A stretch of 64,000 bases of DNA from Icerya purchasi. Taxonomy: Eukaryota > Arthropoda > Insecta > Hemiptera > Monophlebidae. The position numbers and the translations under genes were made by a program. Below are positions 21,775 to 33,065 of this stretch, one piece after another (the first letter of the stretch is position 1; every line of letters starts with the position of its first letter). The stretch covers positions 595,349,643-595,413,642 of the forward strand of contig CM077115.1 in NCBI GenBank assembly GCA_039619475.1, given 5' to 3'. The notes beneath the pieces are model-generated. The model did no database searches and was not told the DNA's origin. It was given only the letters and a program-made list of their open reading frames with translations.

Positions 21775-22910
21775 ATGGAACTATGTGCCAAAGTCCCTAA
21801 AAATAAGCTACTGTCTCTTACATCTTCCTCACGTATTTCATTTGTCAAGTTCCGCTAAATTCCTTCCTCACACTATAGTTAGATCTGAATTTCACATGGT
21901 TTTAAGCTCTTTATTTCCCAATCATTCCTTTATTTTTACTGATGGTTCTAAGAGGGCTGATGGGGTTGGTGCCGCCTTTGTTTTTCCTTCTCACAACTAC
22001 TCCGAATCCTTTAAACTTCCTTTCTGCTGCTCTATATTTACTGCTGAATCTGCTGCACACTTCATGCAATTCTTTTTATCTCTTCCTCTTCTATCCTCTC
22101 GGATAAATTTCTTTTAATAGCTGACTCTGAAAGTGTCTTGCAGGCGGTCTCTTCTCCCTTACCGTTGCCCTCTTTTGATCCTTCCATTCTCCTTATTCGC
22201 AATCTAATTCACGAATTATTCCTGCTCCATTCGATCCAAATTGATTTATTGTGGATTCCTAGCCATGCTGGAATTGAGGGTAATGAGGTGGCTGATTCCT
22301 TGGCTCGCTCAGGAGTTTTCAATAGACATCCTCTTCACAAATTTTCCGCTCACAATATTAATCATATATCCAGACAGTTCCATATTACATTATGGAAGGA
22401 TATTTATTTTTTTCTTTTCTCAAATCCGAATTCCTATTTTTCCGTTCAGCACTTACCGTCTTTGACCAGATGGTTCGACATGTTTCCTTCCCCTTGTCGT
22501 CCCCTGATCACCGCTATATGCCGTCTTCATTTCGGTCATACCTTTCTTCCTTCGTCACTTTATCGTTTTTCCCTCGTCTCTTCTCCGCGGTGCCCTCTTC
22601 ACCCAGAGGACTCCTTTTTTCTGTGTGATATCAATCACGTCTTCTTCGAATGTTCCTCACTGTCTTCAGAACGTTCTCTCTTTTATTCTCGGCTTTTGGA
22701 TCTTCGTCTTCCTACTCCATACAATGATTCTTATGTTCTCTCATTTCCTTCCTTGTCAGTTGTTGCTATTCTATCTTCTTCCATTCATTCAATCTCGCAC
22801 CAGATTGAAATCTAATATGTTATTCTCCTTTTGAACAATTACTTAGATTCCTTGGCTGATTGGGCTGTTGCTCTTCGTTGGCGTACCCATAAAAAAAAAA
22901 AAAAAAAAAA
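21775..22910 (+). mobile_element. I-like LINE, 5'-truncated RNase H end
   Basis: Coding remnants in two frames match the C-terminal RNase H domain of the full-length I-like LINE at 39,752-43,495: FTDGSKRADGVGAAFVFPS, then IDLLWIPSHAGIEGNEVADSLAR, and a Cys/His tail (CPLHPEDSFFLCDINH). A frameshift lies near 22,110. A poly-A tail at about 22,889-22,910 marks the 3' end. The I-like family has endonuclease, reverse transcriptase and RNase H; only the last remains here. Confidence 0.85.
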
Positions 22911-23700
22911 ATATTTTAGTTAATATATATCTTCAAAGCACTTTCTTCATTACCCGATATTTCTTTATCGAATATTTTGACGCTCTTTTTATGCTTGAGG
23001 AAAAGGTCGGCTATTCGTCTACCGGGTTTAGCAATAATCGGCTTCGGTAATTTTAAATTCTTGCTGGGCACCCTGTGACAAGCCAGAATGTCCTCTTTTT
23101 TTACCTCAATGTTTAATTTTTGTGCCACCTTAATGACAATTTCCTCTACATTTTCTCCTGGTCTTTCGGAGACTCCATGTAGCTCAATATTCTCTCTCCT
23201 ACTATATTGGGCTAATTTATTTACTGTCCTTTTCAGTTCGGCGATTTCACTATCTTTTTATTTTGTTTCAGCAGTTAAGACATTAACTTGCTCCCTCAAT
23301 GCCTTCACTTCATTTACGAGAGAGCCGTGGATTTGCCCGAGGTCGTCGTACTTTTCCGAAATGAATTCGAAGCATTTTTTAATTTCCGTGAACTCTCTCC
23401 TAAGCTCTTGAACGGAACACTGTTCGATCTCTTCGTCCCGTTCGTCATCTTTCGAGTGGTACTCCGTTATTTTTGTAGCTTTTTTGGCAGTTGGTTCAGT
23501 ACTTGATGTGCTGAAATCACTGTGCTGCCTTTTGCACTCTTTCGCTGTGTTTTGTAATCTTTTTGGTTTCGGCACTGTGAATGGATAAAATTATTACTGA
23601 TGAGAACTATTAAGAAATATAGAACGTTCTTACTTGTTGTTTCTCGACAATCAATGAATAAACGCGTTATCACTAAACTTTACTCGACTACTGATTATTT
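22911..23700 (-). mobile_element. CR1/L2-like LINE ORF1 fragment
   Basis: Reads leftward from ATG 23,575 and is very close to the intact ORF1 at 56,036-56,863. One in-frame stop at 23,258 interrupts it; homology continues (ILACHRVPSKNLKLPKPI, at 22,916-23,128 and upstream). It is cut off at 22,911, where the poly-A of the I-like fragment abuts head-on. 23,576-23,700 is probably its 5' UTR. Confidence 0.85.
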
Positions 23701-24055
23701 GTAGATGTGTAGATATATATGTAGATATATATGGATATATATATCCTGTGTGTGAATTACACTGCTCTAGATTTTGCAATATCATTGGTAGAAGTTTAGA
23801 TGTTATCACATATTTTGAGATATTAGTATATTGAAATATAAATAATGTAATTCTTAAATTCCATTAAAGATTCTGTCCCACTTTTGTTGTTTATTTTTAT
23901 TTAAAAGGAATTTGTTTCCTGAATAGTGTATTTAGGGAACAGTTTGAAATACAGTATGTATATAATAAGCATCATTTAAGCCTTTAAAAACATTCTATAA
24001 ATTATTGATGATGAATAAGCATTAACTCTCTGTGATCAAAGTAGATTGTGAAGTG
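23701..24055. other. Non-coding AT-rich gap
   Basis: Begins with a GTAGATATATAT-type simple repeat, then unassigned sequence. No remnant of the packaging ATPase, which would precede the next gene in element A, could be recognised. Confidence 0.4.
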
Positions 24056-24064
24056 TATATATAG
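24056..24064 (+). promoter_or_regulatory. Candidate TATA box of second Polinton gene
   Basis: TATATATAG lies about 48 bases before the ATG at 24,112. It suggests that in this element the DUF8207-like gene has its own promoter rather than overlapping the ATPase. Confidence 0.35.
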
Positions 24065-24111
24065 AGAAGATTTACATGTAAGTTTTGATGAATTTTTAAT
24101 TACCTGTAATA

Positions 24112-24863
24112 ATGACGTCAACGAGTAAAGTGATGGTTAATGCTGGTAATAACGGAATAATTAATGAAGTAATTCTTAAAAGCGAACTGGAAAGGATACG
24201 CAGCGATATAATGAAAAAATATAATGCGTTAAAGTATGCGACTAAATCTATTACAAACACTTCAGCTGCAATGCTTGAACCTGTTACAAAACAGTTACTG
24301 GATATTTGGGAATCATTACAAATACCTAAAAGGATGAAAAATGGTTCTGATGGAATAAGTGATGATGCATCAATGGTTAAACGTCACAAACTTTCTGATG
24401 ACAGTAGGAAACGTGATTATGAGACTGATATTGAAAATGAAGAAGAATATGAAAATCGTGATAATATGTCTGGATATAAGGCCCTTGATATACCTGAAAT
24501 GGCTCCATTTCAAATAGATATGGTGACGAACCTGTACCAAATGATCCTGTATATGGGATACAATATAATGCTAACACTCGTGAGTATATGATGGGTTTAA
24601 CACCAATTTCATGGAATCGGAAATGTGGTGAAATTTATTTAGGAAAAGGAAGAACACTAACTAAATTTCCTTACACGCAAGGACTGATCCATTTACTGAT
24701 GGAAACAAATGTTGATAGGAATAAATATACAAATAATGATTTAGCTTTATATAAACAAATACTGGAATTTACCGGAGCTCATGTACGTGTTACTGGTGTA
24801 TTAAAGGGTACTCCACTTCCTAAATACAGAAAAATAATACGTCCTCTGTTTCAATCTAGATAA
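24112..24863 (+). pseudogene. DUF8207-like gene of a second Polinton, one frame break
   Basis: Starts at ATG 24,112. The N-terminal coiled-coil-like half (LKSELERIRSDIMKKYNALK, SITNTSAAMLEPVTK) and the C-terminal half (ISWNRKCGEIYLGKG, FPYTQGLIHLLMETNV, YRKIIRPLF) match the copy at 1-711. The two halves are in different frames, with the switch near 24,505-24,530, in the same linker region that is broken in element A. It differs in sequence from that copy, so it comes from a different element. It is followed after 26 bases by the usual next Polinton gene. Confidence 0.78.
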
Positions 24864-24889
24864 AGAATGTAAAAGTTTATCAGGTTAAA

Positions 24890-25054
24890 ATGAAAAAGAA
24901 ACGTGCATATAGGACTGTTCGCAAAGTAAATCATGAAGACTCTCATTTCAATTATTCTGACGATCCGAATGAATTGGTTAAGCGATTATTGATACTACAC
25001 AAATCCGAACAATCGGGAAATAATGGTTTAAATACTGAAATTCGGATGATTGAG
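24890..25054 (+). pseudogene. Polinton small gene, 5' part only
   Basis: ATG frame with a basic start (KKKRAYRTVRKVNH) and the motif DPNELVKRLLILHKSEQSG, characteristic of the unassigned gene that often follows the DUF8207-like gene in Polintons. About 55 codons remain; after about 25,054 the sequence switches to LINE-derived DNA. The corresponding gene of element A would lie left of the window. Confidence 0.6.
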
Positions 25055-25238
25055 TTTCATTCAGCCGATTCCTCGTTCCCTGTCTTGGTTTCATTCTATT
25101 CCTTTCGGTCGTCGCTCTTCTATTGTCACCCTAATTCGTCTCCGGATCAATCATTCTCTCCTCCCCTCGTCTCGTTTTCGATTTGCTTTGTCGCCTTCTT
25201 CTGATTGTTCTCTTCACGATTGCGATCCTCCTCATAGG
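25055..25238 (+). mobile_element. I-like LINE sliver
   Basis: About 180 bases encoding FGRRSSIVTLIRLRINHSL and CSLHDCDPPH, matching the C-terminal part of I-like ORF2 after the RNase H domain. It has no poly-A and is joined directly to the CR1/L2-like sequence at about 25,239. Confidence 0.75.
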
Positions 25239-26611
25239 AATAAGAGTGAAGGATATCAGGAGACACTCAAAACTACTAACCCCAATACTAACGAAAATAA
25301 TTAATTACTCCTTGAAAGAAGGAATATTTCCCAGAGAGTTAAAAATCGGTATGGTACGGCCAATTTATAAAAGTGGAGATAGAAAACAGTGTGAAAACTA
25401 CAGGCCGATCATATTAATTTCAGTCATAGCAAAAATAATTGAACAATACGTGGGGAAATATTTGAAAAATTACTTGGAGGGAAATAAGTTGATAAATTGT
25501 AATCAATTTGGTTTTAGAGAGGGAAAATCGACTATATTACTACTTAGAACACTAATATCAGATATAAATAAAGGATTGGCAGCGGATAAACAATTTCTGT
25601 TAGTTTCTTTAGACCTTACTAAGGCTTTTGATCTAGTGGACCAAGAAATACTAATTGAGGGCATAAGAAAAATGGGTGTAAAAGGGAGGTAACTAAAACG
25701 GGTTTTGGAGTTACATAAGAGGAAGAGAATTTTTAGTAAAGATCGGGAATGAACACAGTAGAAAAGAAATAATGAATTATGGAGTTGGACAAGGGACAAT
25801 ATTGGCACCTATACTATTTTTGATATATACGAATTCGCTCTACCGATATGTAAAGAACTCTAAAGTGTATGTTTATGCAGATGATATCGCACTAGTTATT
25901 GAACACTCTGACATTGAAAGTGCGAAAAAATGTTACAAGAAGATCTCAATAATGTATGCAAATGGGCGCATGACAAAAAACTATTAATTAATGCTAAAAA
26001 AACAAAAGTGATGCATATAAGAACGCCAAGCAGGTTTAGAACGTTCGTCCCCAAATTAATTTTACATAATACAAAGTGTTTACATAGAAAGAAAGTATGT
26101 GGTTGTGAAAAGTTAGAAAATGTGAATGAATTTAAATATCTTGGGATATAATTAGATAAAGGCTTAACATGGAGAAACCATATTGACAATATTACAGGGA
26201 AAGTTAGACAAACTATTCCAGCACTATATAAACTAAAACAAGGTATGACATACAAAAGCCTAAGGTTATATTTCGAAGCTGTAATAATGTCCAGAATTAA
26301 ATACGGAATCGGAATTTGGGGTGAGGCGAAAATTACAGAAATGAGGAAAATCAACAAATTGCAAAAAGAATGTTTAAAACTGGTTTTACACAACGAGAGC
26401 AAGACGGGCGCATTAGTTAACATCACTTGGTGAACAAAAATAACGAAATGTCACCAAAAATGTTATATTATTACAGAAAATTACTCAGTGCTAAACTCGA
26501 AGATAGGCAGTTACCAACTAGTACAAGAACGTACAGGACCAGAAATTGCGATAAACCTTGCTATGTACGATCTAGAGGGATTAACAGTAAAATAGACAAT
26601 ATAGAGGAAGA
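25239..26611 (+). mobile_element. CR1/L2-like LINE C1, 5'-truncated reverse transcriptase part
   Basis: Decayed reverse transcriptase with motifs YRPIILISVIAKIIEQYV, LDLTKAFDLVD, GVGQGTILAPILF and YVYADDIALVI, close to C2 at 52,498-53,970. Frame breaks occur near 25,690, 25,930, 26,150 and 26,430. Coding stops abruptly at 26,611 at the edge of the palindromic element; the missing C-terminus, 3' UTR and poly-A are at 49,728-50,262. Confidence 0.88.
26606..26611. repeat. Left target-site duplication GGAAGA
   Basis: Six bases immediately before the palindrome start; identical to 49,728-49,733 immediately after its end. Six-base duplications are the hallmark of Polinton integration. Confidence 0.8.
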
Positions 26612-26639
26612 AGTAGCTTAAAAAAGCAGGGACTGGGCC

Positions 26640-27070
26640 AGTTTCCCCCGATTTCCCCCGATTTTCCCCGGGGGTAGGTACCCCCGAGCGTCCAGGTTTC
26701 CCCCAATTTTCCAGGGCAGCTGCTGAAATTTCACCCCAAATTCTCATCCAGGTGCTCAAAACTCACCCCAATTTGTGTCCAGCTGCTCAAAACTCACCCC
26801 AATTTGTGTCCAGATGTCCAAAATTCACCCAAATTTATGTCCAGGTGCTAAAAATTAACCCCAATTTCTCTTTTAGAGCCCAAAGTTACCCCAAGTTTCC
26901 CCTGATTTCACGGATTTCCTCTGAGTTTTCCCTGTTTACCCCTGATTCCCCTGGACAGTTCTGCTAATTCGATCCCTAATTTCCATCAAGGTAGACAAAA
27001 TCCACCCCAATTAGCGTACAGGTGCTGAAAGTTCACCCCAATTTGTATCCATATGGTTAAAATTCACCCA
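26640..27070 (+). repeat. Terminal minisatellite of left arm
   Basis: Diverging units of about 30 bp with the core CAAAACTCACCCCAATTTG and spacer TGTCCAGCTGCT recur from about 26,720 to 27,070, after C-rich repeats TTTCCCCCGATTTCCCCC. The mirror image lies at 49,265-49,700. It makes the element ends far more GC-rich than its interior. Confidence 0.8.
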
Positions 27071-27893
27071 AGTTTCCCCAAAATTTCTTCAAATTTTCAC
27101 GATTCCCCGTTCATACTGCTATCTGTAAATGCGCTCGCACCGTTTCCACGCATATATTCAACATAGCCTTAGCCGCCATGAAAGTGTACTCGCTTTCCCA
27201 TACCCGCGCCTTCCATCATCATGTGTATGTATTATATATGACTCTTCGTGTAATATATGTAGCATACTTTTTAATTTTCATTTTTCGAGGTTGGGAGGGG
27301 TAAAATTTTGCCAGAGTGATAAAAACGTTTGAATCTCAACACTTAGAACCCAAAATTTAAAGGAATTTTCAGAGTCGTGCTCCGTTCCGGCATTTTTTTT
27401 TTTCAAAAAATTTTATCTTTAAAGAAAATATTTGAACGTTCCATCAGTCGAATGAGAGCGGGCGAGTGTGCTGCTATGGGATGTATTATGTAAGCGCGAG
27501 CGCGGCTGTAATGGAAATATTTAAATGTTCCAGCAACTAGTTGAAACTGTCACCAGGTGAGGTGAATTCCACTCGTTCGTTTTGAAATTAACCAGCCGAT
27601 CATCTATGCTCACTCTCACACGCCACCGATAGAAACCTGTTCGCGATCGCTACAAGTTCATACACACGCACGTACACACCACCACTTGATAAATATTTTT
27701 TCGTCTTTTTCCGCTTCCGATCTTATACTTAATCCGTTGATATTTTTTTATTTTTATTTTTACGTATTCTCTGTTCATTGCAAAAGCACACCGTCCATTC
27801 CTGCACACATATCAAGCATTGAGTTAACCTGTACAAAGGTACACTGTACTATTCCATGCACGCTCTGTCGCCACCGAAATAAACACCGCGATA

Positions 27894-27895
<2 letters not shown>

Positions 27896-27949
<54 letters not shown>
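27896..27949 (+). repeat. (CA)n microsatellite
   Basis: More than 20 CA units; the mirror at about 48,410-48,450 is a shorter (GT)n run. Length difference between arms shows they are not one sequence read twice. Confidence 0.9.
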
Positions 27950-27952
<3 letters not shown>

Positions 27953-29175
27953 CACCACCACTTCATACATATTTTATTTTCGAGTCAAAATATTATAGAA
28001 TTAGCCTAACTATATTTTTCTTTTACGCTTCTGTTTATTTCTTCCGAACGTTCATAATTTTTATATTTTTTTGTTTCTCTGATTCTAAAAATTAATCTGT
28101 CAATGTATTAGCCACTCTTTCATTCGCATTCATCTGCTACCGGTAGTTCTCTTATCGTTCATAATAACTTTTTCAAGTCTAATATTATAGAATCAGCCTA
28201 ATTATATTTTTTTTCGCTGCCAATCATTTCCTCCGTCCGTTGATAATTTTCTTATTTTATTTTTTTCTCAGGTTCTAAAAATAAATCCATTGATATCTTC
28301 ACTAGTATGATTGCGTAAACATCTTCTAACGGTATTCCTCATATTGTTCATAATAATTTTTCATGTCTATGTATTATGGAATTAGTCTAAAATATATTTT
28401 TTCCCCTCTAAAGTCTTTTTCCAATCGTAAGTATTCAAAAATTAATTCGAGTATATTTTTATTTAAAGCTGTTTCATATTTTCCCTCTCCCCTATCCACC
28501 CTACACAAATTTAAATTCTTTTCTATTATTTTTCATGAGTACATCCCCCCCCCCCCTTGAATCTACAGTGAAACCATACCATTCATTCCCACGCATCCAT
28601 CTGCTAACAATGATTTTCTCATCATTCATAATAATTTTTTTCGAATCTGTTAGTTTAAGATTATTTCATTTTTTTCAAACTCTAAATATTTTTTTTTTTT
28701 TTTCAATATCTTCCATATTTTCCCCCAATATGTCCGCATACGCTCATAATGCAAAGGTACTCTGCTTATTTCCTTGCATGAATGTTGCTATGTCGTTGAT
28801 TTCGATCATGTGTCAAGGTCATCAAGTCTGCCCAGATCTTCTCCTTCATATCTTTTGTAGAAAAACCGGTTGACATGTACACACCTACACACAAACACCC
28901 ATAACCTAAAGATCACCTGTAAATTTCGTTCATTTGCGTATGCAACCAGCTTTCAACAAAGGAATGTGGTTTTTCTGGTGCAACCCGCCCTCTTCAAAGA
29001 CATGCATCGAGCTAGAATCTCGAAAGGATCTGTTCAAACAGTCAGTATTAGTGTTACATTAAACGTGTAGAATTTGTTGAAGCTGTGTTCTTCACACATT
29101 AATAAAAGTTTGCTCTAACATTAAAAGTAATAATTTTCTACATTCTTAGTAAAAAGTTAAAAATATTATTCAAAC

Positions 29176-30311
29176 ATGAATAACAATACCGATTCGATTG
29201 ATATTAAAGTCGACGAATTTATTCAGAATTCATTTTCGAGTGATAGTGTCTCGCATACAACTTCATCACCTCAATCACAGCAATCAGATGATGGTTATAC
29301 AGCAGAAGGATCAACATCTTCTGTACATAATATCATTGGTCCTGTATTATTATCAGAACAAGCAGATATAGCGGAATATTTTGTAAATATCAGCATCCAT
29401 ATAGATTGTGATTATGGTTTTCGAGTAACCGAACTAGCAATGATTGATATGTCTGGTGGAAAGTGTTTGCATACACTGTATAAGCCAAGCAGAGCATGGC
29501 ATTCATCAAAAACGCCACATTTACAATGTTCTTCGATGAGTCATCACTTGAAAAATCCTTCATTATTTCCCTCTCGGGAAGAAACATTTATGGCACGCGA
29601 TATATTCACGATAATATCTCAAAAACCGAGAGCTCGCATATATATTTTAACGGTATATGCTAAACTTACACTAATGGAACTTAACGAAAAGTCTGAATTG
29701 TTGAGTGATTTAGACTATGAAATCGTTAATATGGATAAAGTCTTTCGACTACATAGTATTGAGAATCTACATGAAGAGTATTTTGGTATAAGCAATTTGA
29801 TAACATGTAAACATCATAATGAGAATGATAGTTTTCATTGTGCAGCGAAAAACGTTATGGTAATGAAGGCCTGGTACGATCATGTTATCCATCCGCTGAA
29901 GCTTATGAATAATCTCAATATAAATGATTTAAGTCAGTTGTTCATTACAGCCACCAAAGAAATGATAATTACATTATTTCCAAGTTGTGTTGGAGACATT
30001 TATGCATTTCTACAGATAGATTAAAACCGGATGATATGATAAAATCACTTCTACCATGTTACGAGCATGAGCATGATGAAGAATTCGTCTATGAGGTGTG
30101 TTGATCAATAGAGCAACAGGTAGAAAACCTAGTAGTTTACGAGACACAGCATGTTCAAAGAAAAAAAACGAACTAGCACAAGCAGATCAGAGTTGCAACA
30201 TACGAGTGGGAGTTATATTCTCGAGAACAACAGCTTGATTATAAAAAACGTCGAAGATACATGTATCTATCTGTGAACAATTATCACATCAAACATAAAA
30301 AGGTTGACTAA
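29176..30311 (+). pseudogene. Exonuclease-like gene, left-arm copy
   Basis: 282-aa frame from ATG 29,176 to 30,024, related to 5281-6186: a poly-Ser/Gln N-terminus, then ISIHIDCDYGFRVTELAMID, LYKPSRAW, IYILTVYAKL, YEIVNMDK, CKHHNENDSFHC and VMKAWYDHV. Family homology continues after 30,024 in other frames (a short KSLLPCYEH-type segment, then a basic tail ending near 30,311), so the gene is broken near its C-terminus. Several motifs differ from the element A protein, including the KG of its IYVKGDSK block, so nuclease activity is doubtful. It is the only gene recognised in the arm, about 2.6 kb from the end. Confidence 0.65.
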
Positions 30312-32689
30312 AAGATTATTATTTTCTTTTTTCGTTCATTCTCGCCACTATTACCACTGGCGCCCCCACTGTCAAGACCTCTAAACATACATTACTAACC
30401 TCGCCAAAACTATAATATTTTTTCTCTTTGTTAGTAAATTAACCCAAGTATATTTTTATTCATTTGTTACACAAACATTTGTTCAAATCTTTTGTAATAT
30501 ATCGTACACACATTTATAGCCCACAGACACTACTTGCTTCATTACCACGAATACATCTCTTTCATGGTCACTTATCGTAACATAGTTTTTCCTGAAATTG
30601 TAAAAAAATTCTCTTCGTTCCATTCTTCCAAGTTTTCCAAATTTCAAATCATGCATAATTATTTAAGAATCAAATTAAGTATATTTTATCATTTCCAAAA
30701 AATTAATCATCTCTGTACAAGGCATTAACTCATTTTTCAAAACAAACATATTATTTTTTTAATCTATCATACATATCATTTTTATCATTCAAATTTTTTT
30801 CTGAATTCACAAATAGTTAACCTATAGAAAACATCTTATTGTAAACATACATGACGAAGTCACTCCTCATAATTACATCATGAATTCATTTTTTTTCATT
30901 TTTTTTTTTACCATCATAAAATTGTAGTAGTGTTTTTAATTTTTTTATTTTCCATACATGAAAAAAGCAATAAAATCACGACATCTATGAATACACACCA
31001 TATGCTTCCAATAACCTATCATGCATTTTTTTAAATTAGTCCAAGCATACTATTTTTCAATAACAAAGCCGATTATACATAATTTTTTCTTCTATATAAT
31101 CACTAATCTATGAAAACACTTGATTCGTTTTACTCATACTGTAGCAACCACTCCTTTTCCCTCATGCTAACAAACTTCAAAATTTAATAATATAACACGA
31201 AATTAATCTAAATATCTGTTCATGCTATTAAAATTAATATATCAATCTTTACATTCCTTTTGTACATTTCTGAAAAAATCCTACAACATGTTTTAAAATT
31301 AATCGAAGTATACTATTTTATTACCTAAAATCAATTATTCTCTCATACAGTTTTTTCCAATCATCCATAATGTTTTTTCTGTATTGTCATTATTACAAAG
31401 TCACACAAAACAACAACACATTTTTAATCATAATGAATCCTTCATTCCATTCCGTTCATGCTATATACCATTATCATTCAATTCAACGTTATGAAATTAG
31501 TCTAAATATACATTCATGCTAGCAAAGTTATTATCTCACCCTTTGCATTGTTCCAAGATGATTTATTTGACATTTTTTCTTTAAATTTCCCTCATACTAT
31601 TATTTTTGAAATGTAGGATGATGACTATGATTAGAATTCATGATTATGAAGAGAGAGATGCATGGTGAAATTGTATTGACATTATATGCGAGATGATGTG
31701 TGTTTGTGGGTGAGTATGGATGCATGTAAAATATATGAGTGTGTTAGTAGAAAACATCCGTTCATGCGTGAACACAGGTACAGATACAGTTATAGAATGA
31801 GAGAGGTAAAAATATATATTTTGTTATGTTTGATATGTGCATGATAAAGAGGTTAACAAAGAATAATCACATTACCCTCACAACTTAGACATTGAGTTTT
31901 ACCTTTGCAATATTTTAGATGTAAAAGCAGTGACATTGACATGTGGTAAACGTTTTCATCACTTTTGACTAATTATAACCAATTTTCCAACATTTCTCTT
32001 CGTTTTTCCTACATTTTAATACTTTTACACCGTTTCAGTCAATTTTTGCTATTTAATGCCAATTTTTTCCAGTGTTTTTACCACCTTTCTCACAATTTTC
32101 ATCATTCTTTCATCATCTTTGTTAGGTTTTTTCTTACAACTCTTTAACATTTCGATCGTTGCTAGTGATAACCATCATTATTTATACTTTCAATCCTTCC
32201 ACTTCAGCAATGCACACATACAGCTTAGCAATCGCCGCAGCCATTGAACGTTGTAGGACTGCAATTGTGATCTCCATTTGATTATTGGGATTTAAAAGTC
32301 ACATCTTTGAACGCTTGATCTAATGCATCAACATGATTTTTTTTGTATTCGCCCACCCGCTGCTGGAGGTTCCACTTGATATTCTCAACAGACTATCATA
32401 CAGTCGTTTAATAAGAGAATCTGTAAGACCCGAGACATTTACTTAACGTTTTCCCAACACATTTACAGACATACCTTGTACACTAAGGAAATCTTTAAAC
32501 ATCTCTGTAACCATTCCTTTTAAGCTGGCGGGAGCAAGGAACTCTTATAAACGTTTATCAATCAGCACTTCATCGTTCATCGCCCTGGTTTCACTCGCCG
32601 TTTCACAGACATGTAATAAACATTTTCTTCTTTTACAATTTTCTTATGCTATAACACTATTACATCATTTTTCCTCGTTTCTAACTAAT
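30312..32689. other. AT-rich arm interior without genes
   Basis: Non-coding, with diverged repeat phrases such as AAATTAATCTAAATAT and GAAATTAGTCTAAATATACATTCATGC about every 240-310 bases, like the units in element A. Mirror: about 37,245-39,655. Confidence 0.55.
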
Positions 32690-33065
32690 TGTAACCAGTT
32701 TTCCATTATTTCTTAGCATGTTGTTCTGTTTAGGACCTTTTGCGCTATTTTTTCATCAATTTATGTTATTTCACATCGTTTTTCTGGTGATTTTAGTGCC
32801 TTTCACACAATTTTACTAATTATTTTCGACTATTTCTTAACATGTTCTTCTGTTTTAGGTCCTTTTTGCACTATTTTTTCATCAATTTATGTTATTTCAC
32901 ATCGTTTATCTGGTGATTTTAGTGCCTTTCACACAATTTTACTAATTATTTTCTACTATTTCTTAACATGTTCTTCTGTTTTAGGTCCTTTTTGCACTAT
33001 TTTTTCATCAATTTATGTTATTTCACATCGTTTTTCTAATGTTTTACTACCTTTCACACAATTTT
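32690..33065 (+). repeat. Tandem repeat, unit about 125 bp
   Basis: Three copies, with CCTTTTTGCACTATTTTTTC recurring at about 32,861 and 32,987, and a variant at 32,736. The mirror array is at about 36,865-37,245. Confidence 0.8.

Noticed and set aside
27896..27949. Possible CRISPR-like or tandem regulatory array
   Set aside because: It is a plain (CA)n microsatellite; no CRISPR arrays were seen anywhere, as expected in eukaryotic DNA.
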